A DNA stretch of 64,000 nt from Artocarpus heterophyllus (lineage: Eukaryota > Streptophyta > Magnoliopsida > Rosales > Moraceae), in NCBI GenBank assembly GCA_025403435.1, contig CM046352.1:1400893-1464892 (forward strand), given 5' to 3'. The notes under the pieces were generated by a model, which was given only the letters and a program-made list of their open reading frames with translations, ran no database searches and was not told where the DNA came from. This document shows positions 33,929 to 46,497 of the stretch, in pieces. The position numbers were made by a program, and so were the translations under genes. How positions within the stretch are numbered: the stretch's first letter is position 1; each line of letters opens with the position of its first letter.

Positions 33929-35112
33929 TTGGGTCTCAAAAATGGCCAAAGGTTCTTGCTTTAGAGTCAGAAATTTCTGGGCGAAGACGGGATTAAAGGT
34001 CGGTACTTTCTCTGAAACGAAAAACGACAACGACGATGGCGACGGCGAACGACGGCGAGAGGAGTGTCGTTTTTGCGGCTAAGAAACGGTGGCCTTTTTT
34101 GGAGGGAGATGGGCAGATGACCGGTTTTTTCAGTTTGGGTCAGAGAGGGGGAGCTGTCTATGGTGCGCGAGGGGGTGAAGTGCGCACAATGGACTTTGGA
34201 CATCGTGCCACGTCAGGTATGACGTTGACGATTGATAGCGTGGGGAGATCGGACGGTGGACTTTGCGGCGATTTGTTGACCAGCTATGGTTGGACTTTAA
34301 TTTCTCTACACGTGTCACGTGGTAGTTTGCTGGTTCTCACTCTTCCTTTCTTGGTGGACAAGAAAAAGAATTCCCCTAAAAGTTTTTTTTTTTTTTTTTT
34401 TTCTCTCTCTCTCTAGATTCCTCTAATCGGTACCAAAAATGTAAAAAGATGTATGTTTTAATTTTTGTTAGGAACTAATGGTTTGGATATATGCACAATC
34501 AGTGGGGGTACTCATGAAAGGAAGACCCAAAATTTTTTTTACCCGATGGGGCTCTATACTTTGGTGTCGAGGCCTTATTCTTGTGGGGCTAAATAAAATT
34601 ACATTTTTTGGTACGCGTTATACATAAAGAAATCTTTTTGCAAATACTAAGGCTCTATTAATGTTAAATACCATAATTAATAATAGTTATATTTGTCGAC
34701 TCGTATTGTGGAATTTAATTTTGATTAATGTACAATGATGAACATTATGGTGCCATATGTTTTTTTTTTTTTTTATGATATTGAAAACCATTGATAGTGT
34801 TCAATACTATATACTACTAAATATTTTTTGTTTTTCAAATTATCATCTCTGATCAAATATTCTCTATTCAAATATTGGAAGAGGCTATGGCTACATCACG
34901 ATGCAATTATAATTATTTAAGTTGTGAAATTTTTCCAAACAAAACTAGTGACTTTTTATTTAACTAATTCTTAAATTAACGACTGAGATTTATTTTTATT
35001 GTCTTAATGAGTGAAATTTAGATTGCATAGTTATTATAATTTTCATAAAATAAAAACTACCAAGACTTTCTCGTATGACCTGTCTATTTTCATATGTTAT
35101 AAAGCACTTTCG

Positions 35113-35116
<4 letters not shown>
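33929..35116. other. Upstream region and spacer
   Basis: The GC-richer part (33960-34330) is the likely promoter and 5'UTR of the membrane-protein gene. The open frames on the plus strand here (34036-34416) lack any recognisable domain. The rest is AT-rich. Confidence 0.5.

Positions 35117-35160
<44 letters not shown>
35117..35160. repeat. (TA)22 microsatellite
   Basis: Perfect TA dinucleotide run of 44 bp. Confidence 0.95.
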
Positions 35161-35164
<4 letters not shown>

Positions 35165-35329
35165 AATCACATCGTGCTATCTTAGAGCAGAGTTTTGTTG
35201 AAATCCCATAAAAAAAAAAATAGAGTTTTGTAGTGAAATATGAGAAACATCCTATTATTATAGCCCTATTTTAAACCAATATGAAAAGTATATAAGAAAA
35301 AAAAAAGAATGCTAAAATATTTGTTATTA

Positions 35330-37390
35330 ATTTTAATCAACCCTACTTAACCATTCATTCATTTTTCATAACTTGGTATACTATCGGTCTACCGTTCTCT
35401 TTACTTAACCTTATAAACCATCAGTTTACTTTTTCTTCACTTAGCCTTATAACCCACCCGGGTTACTTTTCATTTACTTAAACATCCCTTATTAAATCTC
35501 TTGTCACACATGACGGTTATGTTACTTGACGTATTACGGAACATTTTCCGTCTAAAAACATTATGCTAAATTGGAGTGTTCGACTCCGTTCCAGCCGTTT
35601 TCGTAAAAATGACGTTTTTTACCCTTTCTGGGTTTTTCATCAACTTCGTAATTCTATAAAACTCATTACTTAACTTTAACGTCTCATTACTTACATATTA
35701 CGAAAAAATCCCCACTAAGGAGCATTTCCTGACATCAGGCGTTTCGAGTCTGTTTTGGCCATTTTCGTAAAATGACCATTTTGACCTTAACTCTTTTTTT
35801 TTCATTCATTCCTCGACTGAACTTTAAATCCTTAAAACTTAGCATCTATAATACTTACTGCCTATAGCAGTATAGAAAACCAACGTTCTCTAGTGAAAAC
35901 CCAGTTTTTACACAATTTACAGTTTTGACCCCAATACAAAAATATTTGCATTTTTGCCACCGGAACCAAAAATAATATTTTACACCATTAGTCCCCATTT
36001 TTCATGAGGAACATTTTTACTCAAAGTACCGTATTCAAAATCCTTTGAAAAAATGACATTTTTGCCATTTTAAAATTTTTCCCCATTTTAATAAATTCTT
36101 GTAAAATTAAAATCTCACAAACGTTTAAAATTTTCGATGAACTGCTCCCAATGCCTGACAGTTTCATTGAGATCTACAACTTTTGTGTTGCAACTTTTTC
36201 AAAATCTCCACTGTACAGGGGTTTTTTGGGCATTTTTCATTTCTGTTGAGAAAGAACTTTTTCTTTCAATTTAGTCATTGGGACATTTTTGTAAAAATCC
36301 ATTTTTAAACAACAAATCTACCCCTGCATAGGCAGTTCCAACCCTTGTTTGAATCATTTTCATGCCCACTCATCGTTTTTGCAAAATTAGTACTAAAATT
36401 ACAAAAACAACGCTTTTTGCAAAAACTAACATTTTGCACAATAAAACCTAAATTTTCACAACATCACCATGCCATAATTCATGTATCTATGGGATTTAAG
36501 CAAAACTTTGCTTGAAAACCCACATACCTTTGAAAGAATAAAAATCAAATTAAAAATCACATAATTTCAAAACTTATCCCAAAGAGCACTTTTGGTTTCT
36601 AGCCCTCCAAGAGCTCCTTTAAAAGCCTTTTTCCTAAGCATTTCTCACACAAAAATACTTTGAATTAACTTTCCTTCCTTAACCCAAGAAAAACCATGAA
36701 AAACCTTGAAAAAAGTTAAGAATTTTACCTTAAAACTTGTTAAAATCCTTTAAACTTTGCCTTTTGAACTTAAATGGGGTTATTTTTGCTAAGATGGGGA
36801 GGTTCAAAAATTTTGGGAGAGCTTCAACCATGGCTGCCATGAGTCTTGGAGAAGAAATATGATTTTTTTTTGGCTAAAATCAACATTAAATGCATACTTA
36901 TCCAATGGGTGACTCATGGTAACCCATTAGGCTACCATGTGGCATGATGTGATTGGGCCACCTTTCATGGCTTGGTGGCCCAATAAAAAGCTAATGGGTG
37001 TCTACTTGGTGAGACCCAAAATTTACACTGTGTAATTTTTCACTACACAGTATTTTTCTTATACTACCGTGATAAAATCAGTGCAAAAACATATTCCTAG
37101 ACTGTATAAAATATTTTAGTTGCCTCTAGTTAATTTTTGGAGGCCGAACATAACATTTCTTATTCCTCCACATTCTCTAAGCAGTATTATTCGTATACTA
37201 CTTTAACTTGAACGGCTCAATTTTTGTACTGCGTGATCTTAAACAGTCCAATTCTTACACTGCATTACTCTAATATTGTACAATGTTTCACGTTATTATA
37301 TAGTATTTTTCGTTAAATTGTATTTTCTGTTTTAATATAATCCTTAACTTAATGCATTTTTTAATGCATTAGAAATTCTCGGGTGTTACA
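35330..37390 (-). repeat. Old LTR relic related to element B's LTR
   Basis: The minus strand starts TGTAACACCCGAGAATTTC at 37390. Going leftward it shares with B's LTR the paired CTGTGTAATTTTTCACYACACAGT palindrome-like segment (near 37030), the ATGGTAACCCAT segment, the repeated primer-like CAACTTTTGTGTT and CACTGTACAGGGGT segments (near 36180-36220), and the CTTTCAATTTAGTC segment. Similarity is clear but diverged. The left border near 35330 is fuzzy and no target duplication could be fixed. Confidence 0.65.
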
Positions 37391-37814
37391 ACCTATCTTT
37401 AGACCATTAACAAAAAAGCGAATTTTTAACCAAAAATGTAGAAAATTCACGAAACTTGTTCTCATTGTTATTATTGGGGTTTTTCTTTTTATTTTTGTTT
37501 TAAAAAATATTCTAGTCATTTTTGTTGAATGAACCTTAGAATCTCCCGCGATGAATCACAGCCTAACGGCAAATTTTGGTCCTCAAATTTCTAGTGCTTA
37601 AACATAGAAACTCCAACCCCCCAAAGGTGAGGGAAGCAAGCCATGTAATTGTCTTTTTTAAGCTAGTAAACCAAAATAAACAAACTCTAACAAATCCCAC
37701 ATTTCATTCTCCCACATTGCCGCTGCCTCTCCGATCATGAGAGGAGCCCAACACAACAGCCCAACACAACAAAAACAACAACAACAATAATATTACAAAC
37801 GCCACGGCAAACCA
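37391..37814. other. Spacer and probable promoter of the PR-1-like gene
   Basis: The last 130 bp are A/C-rich (repeated CAACA units), typical of a plant leader. No TATA box is clear. Confidence 0.45.
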
Positions 37815-38468
37815 ATGTCGTCGTCATCTCATTATTTCCCAATTTTCATCGTCTCTCTTATCAGCCTCCTACTAGTTGTTGTCCCTGTCTCTGCTCATCT
37901 GCATGTTTTTCCAACTGGGGATGATCACGATTCCCAAAACGTCACGACCCCCAATGTTCACCAAGGAGGGAAATTTTTCCCACATATGAGGCGGCCCAAG
38001 CCGTTGTCGCGCCAGTTCGTGCATGCGCACAACAAGGTGCGACGAGAATTGAACCAACCAATGTTAAGGTGGGACCGGAACCTGGCCCGGTACGCACGAA
38101 GGTGGGCGTTACAACGGATTTCTGACTGCAGGATGATTCATTCACATGGGCCCTACGGCGAGAATGCATTCTGGGGCTGGAGCGACAAATGGACCGCAAC
38201 CCAGGCAGTGGATTATTGGGTGGATGAGAGGAAATTCTACGACCCGGACACCAACGGGTGCACGCCTGGGGAGACTTGTGGCCACTACACCCAGGTCGTG
38301 TGGTGGGAAAGCGTCCGCGTCGGCTGCAGCCGCAATGTTTGCCTCAACGGCAGCGTCCTCATCTTTTGTGAGTACGACCCGCCGGGTAATTGGATCAATG
38401 AGGGCCCGTTCGGCAGGACTTTCAATAACATCATCTTCCCAGGCACCGCTGATTTGCCAACCCCATAA
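37815..38468 (+). CDS. PR-1-like secreted CAP-domain protein, 217 aa, intronless
   Basis: Residues 1-27 form a signal peptide (hydrophobic IFIVSLISLLLVVVPVSA). A His/Asp-rich spacer leads to the CAP domain (about 66-205). It carries the family marks FVHAHNKVRREL (69-79), YGENAFWG (114-121), GHYTQVVW (156-163) and CEYDPPGNW (185-193). His71, Glu116, a Glu near 138 and His157 fit the usual CAP tetrad. Six Cys (105, 149, 155, 171, 176, 185) fit the three conserved disulfides. PR-1 proteins are secreted to the apoplast, some binding sterols, and are induced in defence; the role of this diverged member is not shown. The C-terminal extension (GPFGRTFNN onward) is longer than in classic PR-1. Confidence 0.93.
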   Translation: MSSSSHYFPIFIVSLISLLLVVVPVSAHLHVFPTGDDHDSQNVTTPNVHQGGKFFPHMRRPKPLSRQFVHAHNKVRRELNQPMLRWDRNLARYARRWALQRISDCRMIHSHGPYGENAFWGWSDKWTATQAVDYWVDERKFYDPDTNGCTPGETCGHYTQVVWWESVRVGCSRNVCLNGSVLIFCEYDPPGNWINEGPFGRTFNNIIFPGTADLPTP

Positions 38469-39974
38469 ATATACTACATAAATAATTAAACTTTAGGGTC
38501 ATTGGCGAGAAAGTCTCCTCTTGGGCTAACTTTATATTAACTTGACTTGTGGATTTTGTAGGAAGATATAATAATTGAGTTGAAAAAAGAGTAAGAGCCT
38601 CTCGGGGTGACATTCATTATTACTTATTTTAATGTTATACAGTAATTCTTTTTTTCTTTCTTTCTTTCTTTCTTTTTTCCCCTTTTCTTCTGTAATGTTT
38701 ATGTGCAAAATTTGTCAAATAATGTTGCATGCCTGTGACTGCTTCCAATATATATAATATAATATATTTCATAATCAGTTGAACAAAACATATTTATAAT
38801 ATACATGTGTAGCAAATTCTCTGTATAGTTATCATGTTCTAGATCCATCTCTTAATTGTTCTCTGCTCTCAATAAACGAATTGAAAAGAGGAAAAAGTTG
38901 ATTAATGTATGAAAAAGTTCAATACATACTTCAAACTTAAAACTATAAAGTTACGGTTTAAACCAATTTTATTACGATTTATTGAATGACTATAGAGGGA
39001 ACTCTCTACGTATATTCCAATTTAAAATGCCTTGCTTTGAAATGGAATCCATCCAAGTCATATATTTCGTTAAAAAGAAGGCTTATATAGCGGAGCAAAG
39101 TAAGAATCTTTTTATGGTTTTGTGGGGCTCATAAAGTATAATTTATATGGAAGTAAACTCAAATATAGATGAGGATTTTATCCTTGATACGTTTACAATC
39201 TCATGTATTGAGGTGAAGTACAACAACAATTTTCATGTTTGACTTTGGCATTATTTTTAATAGAAATTAGACCCTGTGCTAAAATGCCACAAATCTTATA
39301 GTTAGAGTTAGGGACGGAGTAAAAAAAAATGAGTCTAAAAAGGTGAGGGTGTACACTAAAATTATTGCAGAAAAGGGGGCTAGAGTATTATGAGGTGTGG
39401 CAACTATAGAATTTCTCAAGCGAGTGATTCACAGGTGTGAAGCACGAACAATAAATAATAAGAGGGAGCAAGCGAAGCGATCCATGTGGAGCACAAGCAA
39501 TAAATAGTATAGAGTTGGGTGGAAATAAGAGAAGTTTGGGGGGAGACATCCCCTCATACCAGGCATAAAGAATGGGGAGCTAGTCTTAAAAGAGGTAAAC
39601 TATGAATTTCATCATATTTCACATACAAAATTAAAAGAAAAAATTGCAGTGGGACGGCCACATACCTTAAACTATATAATGTGAAAATTTGTACAATACT
39701 TTTGTGGGGTTGATAGTGTAAAACATATAGTTTCAACCACGCAGTTTTAACCATAAATAATGTAAAGCTCTCACATGCTATAATGTAAAATAAAAAGTTT
39801 ACTACAGTGGAAAAGCTTTCACATGCTATTACGCGGTTACAACCTTACAGTTTCAACTTTTCTCTCAAATACCACATCACCAAAAAGCAGTAAATTTATC
39901 CCAGTTGGCAAAATCATATATAGATGAGAATGTGTACATCCTTGAGGAAAATCATAGTTCAATAGAACCCTCAA
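38469..39974. other. Intergenic
   Basis: Includes the PR-1-like 3'UTR, a (TTTC)n run near 38648-38674, and a family M MITE. No gene seen. Confidence 0.55.
39700..39870 (-). mobile_element. MITE-like copy, family M (copy 4)
   Basis: In reverse complement it contains AGCATGTGAAAGCTTTTCCA followed by CTGTAGTAAAC and GCATGTGAGAGCTTTACATT. The motif order and spacing are those of the copy at 19996. Confidence 0.65.
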
Positions 39975-42732
39975 TTATGCTGATACAAAGACCTTGGTTT
40001 GTAATTGATAAGCTTTGGTGAAGAAACCAGGCCAGCAAAGATACGTAGAAAAGATGCTGCTAAGAGTAGTCGCGCCAATATAAAAGTTCATCACAACGAT
40101 CTGAAGCTGAATAGCCTCTAAGGGCGAAGCTCCTCCCATTATGAGGCCGGTCATCGCGCCGGGGAGCGAGATCAGCCCCACGGTTTTAGCGTTGTCGATC
40201 ACCGGAGAAAGCGAAATCACCAAAGCCCTCTTCACTTGCTCAAGCGTAGCTTGCCTTGGAGTTGCCCCAAGAGCCAATGCTGTCTCCACCTAAACATCAT
40301 GGGGGGACCAAAAGTCTATAAGCCATCAACCACATTTGTGAATTGTGAAAAACAAAATAGCAAAAAAGGACTGTTTTAAAAAAAAAAAAAAGTGTACAAT
40401 TTTCTTTATTTTGATAATTTTTTGTCATTTTACTTCAGTAAAGATTCATTTATGATTTACTCTTCATAAGACTCTTGAGAAAAATAAAGTACATATTTAA
40501 TTTTTCACTCAGTAACTAATTTATTTACAATATAAAATTAAGGAAAAATGGGACGAATGATTTTTTTTAGAAAGAAGTATCTAACCGGTGGTGGAAGCAA
40601 ACACGTTATTCAGCAACGATACAACGCAACAAATAATATTTTATTAAATACAGACATATATATGTATTTAAATTATTGAGTGGGATAATTGTTTTTTTTT
40701 ATAAATAAGGACATAGAGGCATATTTCGATTATTAAGTGCATTTATAGATAATTTTTCTTATAAATGGAGACACTAAGTTTTTAAAAAAGAAAAATTAAA
40801 CTGCATATATGTATCCACTTAATAATGTGTTTGGTATATATGTTCCGTTCAAACCAAAACTTTTGATTGCTGTACTATAAAGTTCTCACATTAAACAAAA
40901 GTCTGCTATAGTGTAAAGTCCTCGCATGCTATAGTGTTTCTAACCAATTGATTCAAACCAATTTGTTACAACCGGTGCTCCCAAACATCCTATAACACAA
41001 TGTGGCTAGTGTCGCCATTTAAAACAAACATCCATCGTAATTTCTCAAAAAGTTTGTCTTAGGTGATGACTCTTAGTGGAAAATCTTTTAACCTTACCAA
41101 ATTCATCTGTGTTCTTATATCATCTCTGAGTCTCTTCATTGTCACCCCGGTTACGGCCATTGCATTTCCGACCATCATTCCTGCGACAGGGATGATGTAG
41201 CGCGGTGTGAAAGGGAATACTTTCATCACGACGAGGAGCAACATGGTGACCGAGGTTCCGGCAAGGATAGAGACTCCGGCGATGTACTTCCCCCGAGGAA
41301 CATGTTTTGCCCGTTGACCGGCGGTGTAACCGGCAATAAAGACCTACAAGGCCAACAATGTGTTCATTATAGTTATAGTAGGCTATTGGAGAAGCCAGGA
41401 CGAGACAAACTTAAAAGTGAAAAGGGTCTTCATAATGAGCAAATTTGGTTTCAACTAAGCTAATTGGAGTAAAAACATGATACATCAATTTGTGAAGTAC
41501 ATAATTTTTCGGGAAAAAAAAAAGTTTTGAAGTAGTTTTATAAACTGGAGGTTAATTTTGGCATATGAGTTTAAGAATATGACATAAATTCTGGTGGGGA
41601 ATGATACAAGTTTCTAGGCAATATCAACATATCATAGAATCTTAATAAAAATGAGGCAACCATTTCTCACCACGAAAACTCAAAAGGGGCCTTTCTAAAC
41701 AAAGAATATTGTATTGTAAAGTCAAAAATTAATTAGAAATTTAGATATGCTTTGTTTTCTATTCAAAAATTAATTAAAGCTTCAACTTTGTCACGTTTTT
41801 TCTTCTTTAGCAAATTTCTTATAAATAATGAAGTCTGCACCACTTATTTCCCCTAAGATTCTGGTGATTTGGATTTTCACTCCTATTTTTTTCTTGACAA
41901 TTTATCCATTAAATTTATAAAATTGTAACTACTAATTTTAACTCTTAATGTAGGTTAAATTTCAAATAACATAGAAATAATATTTTAGCAACTGCACCCC
42001 ATATTTCTCGTCATTTGATATCTTACTTTAATCCTTAAATAATAATACTTATGTTTTAAACTTTGGTCCCCAAAATAGTCTCAAATTCTTTCATATGAAC
42101 TACCATTGACAATTTTTTTTTTCCTTGCTTAAAACATTGACAAGCTAATTATTTTACTCGCGTAGAATTTTAGATTAGAGACTAAATCGTCGAAAAAAAT
42201 AAAACCTAAATCATGAAAAAGTCAACTGAGTAAAACTAAGACAATTTCTCAAAAATAATCTCTTAATATGACTATGTATTTCAACCGTAGATCTCTACGA
42301 TCAAAAAAATAATTTTGATCAGATTTAACAGTAAAAAAATTATCTTATCGGTATATATCTCTCTACCGGAGAAAAGCCTCCGATTAAAAAAAAAAAGGTA
42401 AAGACTCCCCAGAATAACAGAAACCAAAGAAGAAGGATGAAAAAGAGGCAAACCGTGAAAAGATAAGCGAGAAGGATCCAAGCGACATTGTTTTGCGTGA
42501 AAATGAACTGAAGAACAAACCCAATAACAGAGAGCTGAAGAAACGACCTGAATATAGCGTAAACCATCTCCCCTTCCAACCCCAGCTTCTGAAAAAACGA
42601 CAACGCCACCGCCAGCAGCACCACCACCGTCGCCGCCGCCGGCTTCGCCATTCCCTTCAGAAACTCCACCAAAAACGACAGGTCCCCAACCGTCATCATC
42701 ATCATTTGGTTTTGTGTCGTTTCTAATTCCAT
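39975..42732 (-). CDS. ALS3: ALS3/STAR2-like UPF0014 membrane protein, 279 aa
   Basis: Exons: 42732-42454, 41343-41098 and 40289-39975 (279, 246 and 315 nt, all joined in phase 0). The product is hydrophobic throughout with about seven membrane segments. It carries the family blocks FLKGMAKPAAA (24-34), GLEGEMVYAIFRSFLQLSVIG (51-71), YTAGQRAKHVPRGKY (99-113), PVAGMMVGNAM (145-155), ETALALGATPRQATLEQVKRAL (177-198) and GAMTGLIMGGASPLEAIQLQIV. Plant members (Arabidopsis ALS3, rice STAR2) pair with the soluble ATP-binding protein STAR1 as a bipartite ABC transporter needed for aluminium tolerance. Orthology versus a paralogue cannot be settled here. The N-terminal Met-rich stretch (MELETTQNQMMMM) is variable. 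The second intron (40290-41097) contains a MITE. Confidence 0.92.
40820..40995 (+). mobile_element. MITE-like copy, family M (copy 5), inside the ALS3-like intron
   Basis: Left end ATGTGTTTGGTAT and right end CTCCCAAACATCC are inverted relatives. The core holds TGCTATAGTGTAAAGTCCTC and GCATGCTATAGTG. Lies within intron 2 of the ALS3-like gene. Confidence 0.6.
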
Positions 42733-43533
42733 CGTGTAATTGAAAAGGTAATAAATATTTATCGATTGGTGAACGTGAAAAGGTAATAAAGATCTTTTGG
42801 GGGTTAGATTTTTGAAGTTTTGGGAAGTAGAGAGAGCCTCTCTCTTTGAGAATGAACTATCTCGTGGAGTAGGCAACTTTTCTTCTTTTTTTTTTTAGTC
42901 GTTGATTTTTAAAATAATGTTTATTTTGGAAACCGACGTGTCGTACGTACGAACTGTACGAGGTCGGTTTTGCGTGATGAGTCATATGATGGAGACTTTT
43001 TTTTTTTTTTTTGCACTTCACGCGCGCTCTATGCTTTTTTGGCCCATTCGTGTGGGATGACGTGGCATGATGTGATTGGGGCCCACCTAATGATTGCAGT
43101 TTGTACTTTTTGGTGTACCTGTTTATGGTTGAACTTCTACATTCTTGCCCTTAAAAGGAGGTCTATTCATCGTTTTCATTGATTTGCAAAACAAACAAAC
43201 AAATAAATAATAAAATAAAAAAATCATCATTTTCATTAAACAAAACCAGTTTTTAGTCAAGTCTAATACAAAGCAACGTGAGTTACCAGCTGTTTTTAAC
43301 AAGGCGACATGATTTCAGAAATACTTGTAGTAGAGACTGTATTTTACACTACTAATAAGAATTATTGTTGTAATTATTGGATTAATTTTTTAATGGTCTA
43401 GTTTGTGATTAAGAGTAGTTTTGTATTGTTAGCTTTAAATTTTTAATATGGAACTTTTAAAAAATTAATCTAATGACTAAAATAATAATTAACTGTTTTC
43501 ATGTATTCTCATAATGATTTTATATATATAAGG
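42733..43533. other. Upstream region of the ALS3-like gene
   Basis: Presumed promoter and 5'UTR (42733-43110), including a GATGTGATTGG motif near 43070, then AT-rich spacer. No further gene. Confidence 0.5.
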
Positions 43534-43981
43534 ATATTTTTATTTTTATACCATATATTTTAAGGTTATCAAAAAATCAAACTTTGTGTTTTAAACTTTA
43601 ACACTTTTATACCTTCATATTTTAAATTTATATTAATTTTTTACCTTTTTCATATGAAACTTTGATTTAGGCCACAAAAAGACCTAAACACCCTTTAAGG
43701 AGGACTGAAAAATATATGAAAATTTTAAGAAAAAGCTGAAATTTTCATGATGTGAAGGATATTTAAGTTTTTTACAAAGTAAAAAATTGAAAAATACATA
43801 AAAAAAAGTTTGAGAAAAAATAAATTTTTAAAATGTGAAGGATATTTTAGTATTTTACAAAGTGAAAATCAAACTTTGACATGAAAAATATAAGAAATAA
43901 AGATATAATAGTGTTAAAGTTTAAAACATAAGGTGTAAAATTTACATAATTTTAAAATACAGGTATAAAAGTGAAAATAAC
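43534..43981. mobile_element. Fold-back element with about 125-140-bp arms
   Basis: The left arm (43534-43672) and right arm (about 43858-43981) are inverted copies. Left GTTTTAAACTTTAACACTTT pairs with right AGTGTTAAAGTTTAAAACAT, and left TTTTTATTTTTATACC pairs with right GGTATAAAAGTGAAAATAA. Both sides are TATATATA runs, so a TA-rich target duplication is possible but not provable. Non-coding; similar in style to the element at 8924. Confidence 0.75.
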
Positions 43982-44340
43982 TGTGTATATATATATATAT
44001 ATATTTGTCATATTATGAAATTTTGAATTTTATCAAATAAGTTAGTGGATTATTTGCACGCGGGTAAAAAGGAGATGAGGTTAGATTTGAACGAGTGATG
44101 ATGCGTGTAAATGAAAACCAACTAAAAAAATAAGATAATACTTTTTTTTTTCTTTTTGCTTGAAATCATTAAAAAAGAAGACTTTCACATGGAGGTTCTT
44201 ATTTAAATATTACAGGACTATCATTTAATGTAATATAACTCTTTGGGATTATCATTCAATATAATATAACTCCTTGGAGTATGCATACCCTTTGTCATGG
44301 TCGTAGGGACAAACAATTCCATAGTGCACTAATCTAAATC

Positions 44341-46494
44341 TGTAACGTCCCGAAATTTATTTAATATTAATGTAATGTAAATGATGAATTAGTGTGTCAT
44401 AATTAAAGTTTTAACTTTAATTAGATTATTTGGTTGGATTTTTAGTTTTTGGTTGTTTTGTTAAATTGATGTGTTCAAAAGATTTCTTATTGATTTAAAA
44501 TGATGTTTTGAGTTTTAAAACACAACAATTTGTAAAATGTTAAAAATACTCCGTTTTGCAAAACCGTGGGCGGCACATGGTTTTCGCACAGTAAAACCGC
44601 CCACCGATTTTCTCTATTTATTTCTCTCTTCTCTCTTTCTCTCTTCACTCTCACGAGCTCTCTCTCTCTTTCCTCTCTCTCTCGGCAGCCCCTCTCTCTC
44701 TCTCAATCTCTTTCAAAAATTTTTTATTTCCATTCGAATCCAAGCTTCGGAACAGCAAGGAGGAAGCTCGGGGACGTGATTCGGCGACCGAGAACGCGGA
44801 TTGAAGCTTCGATTCGAGGTTAGATTCGAAATTTCTAAACTTTTTACAAAATTTTCGATTTTGTGTGTTTTTGAAATCTAAGTTTGTTTTAGCTTAGAAA
44901 ACCGTGGATTTGTGTTAAATGAGCTTAGAACAACTAGAATCTAAACCTAGATTGAAGAAAAACGGATTGGATTCAAGATTTTCATTTTTCTCCTCTTTTT
45001 CTCATTTTCGGATTTTTGAGGATTTCGAGTTCAAATGTTGTTTAAATGATTCCAAACATGTTTTAGAATGTTTTTCTATCAACTATAGTTGTTTTTCATG
45101 CCTGGGATTTGAGAAAAACAGGTTAGAAACAAGATTTGGATTTTGGGGATCGAGAAACCCGTGGCTGGGATTTCTGGATCTTCCCAGTTCGGCAGGCCGA
45201 AGTTCATGTTCGGCAGGCCGGAGTGATGATCGGCAGGCCGGTGTTCTTCCGACCGGCAGGCCGAATCTGGGGAAATGTTCGGCAGGCCGAACCTTGTTTC
45301 CGGCAGGCCGAACTGTACAGTTCGGCAGGCCGAAGCAGGGCGTCCGGCAGGCCGACCGAAGCATGGAAAATTTTGTGATTTTTACCCGATTTCACTGTTT
45401 TGAACCCTGATTTAAATCCCAACCTTATAGGATGATTTTAATGATACAAATGGCACACTAGGACATCATGAAATGATTTAGTAACATAGAATGTCTCGAA
45501 CTAGATATTGATCGACTTAGTTTGTATCTAGGATTGTTCGTGGTTCCGTGGAGCTAACGTATAGCGGATCGGGATTACAGTGTGGGGTACCGGCACGAGT
45601 ACTGAGGTAGGACTTCTATCCTATTTCTTTGGTAGCCTGGTTTTGAAATGATTTGGCTTTGAAAAGGGTTTCTATCAAAATGTTTTCAACGGTTGTTTGA
45701 AAATGGTTTTATCGGTTATATTTTTATATACCGTGACATGAAATGAATTTCATAATGAATGTAATTGACAACACTCGGTAATTAGGTTTTGGATGATAAT
45801 GATAATAAACACATGGGCATGATGCCATATCAGAGATCGGGTCGTGATTGATCTTGGGGGCAGGTCCCGAAACCCAGCTGGGCCACTACGGTGGTGATAT
45901 CATGGTTTGCCTAGGTAAATGTAAACTGGTGTTTTGATTTGACGAGTAGACTGTTCTGTGTCAGAACGGTTCTACTCAATTTATTTATTTATTTATTCAA
46001 GTTTCTTCTTGCATAACTCCTGATAATGCTATGTTTCTTTGCATTAAATTATTTTATAAAACTTAGTCCTACTGAGCCTTTCGCTCACGTTTTATCTGTT
46101 TTAAATCCCCCCCCCCTTCTAGGTGGTTTCCCATTTAGGTTTGGAGAAGATTCTTCGGACCGAACTCAGGAGCAATAGGAGAATTTATTTGCAATCTGTA
46201 TTTATTAATCAAGGCATGTAAGACTTAACTTTATTGGTACTTGGACTGTAATTGTATTTGTGATATTGTCAGATCCATGTGTGTGCACAAGTTGTGGGTT
46301 GTGGAACCCATATTCGCGGTTTTTATTCAATTATTGTTATTTGTTTAATGATTTTAAATTCTTTATCAAATGTGGTGGAAAAATCTCTTTATTTCTTGCT
46401 TAATTGGATTTTTAAACCCTTAATTTCAATTAAATTCTCTTTTAATTAATCTAAATATTCCGCCACATCACCTCCCGTACTCCGGGGCGTGACA
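44341..46494 (+). repeat. Element A 5' LTR
   Basis: Starts TGTAACGTCCCG and ends GGGGCGTGACA; 2154 bp. A CT-rich tract (44610-44710) and the palindrome array (45189-45355) are landmarks. Confidence 0.93.
45189..45355. repeat. Array of eight hyphenated palindromes (TCGGC-AG-GCCGA type)
   Basis: Eight copies of CGGCAGGCCG occur at about 45190, 45211, 45231, 45255, 45280, 45301, 45323 and 45345. Several extend to the full 12-mer with perfect 5-bp arms around AG. Spacers of about 10-15 bp differ in sequence while the palindrome is conserved. The 3' LTR repeats the first four (52070-52144). Confidence 0.95.
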
Positions 46495-46497
46495 GAA

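Noticed and set aside
34036..34416. 126-codon plus-strand frame with MATANDGERS start
   Set aside because: No recognisable domain; lies in the promoter and leader of the minus-strand membrane-protein gene and ends in a poly-T run.
44537..44823. Two overlapping frames rich in Leu and Ser in A's LTR, also at 51418-51704
   Set aside because: They come from the CT-rich tract in the LTR leader, not from a protein.
45189..45355. CRISPR-like regularly spaced palindromic repeats
   Set aside because: Spacers are too short and it lies inside a plant LTR; no cas genes. It is an LTR repeat array.
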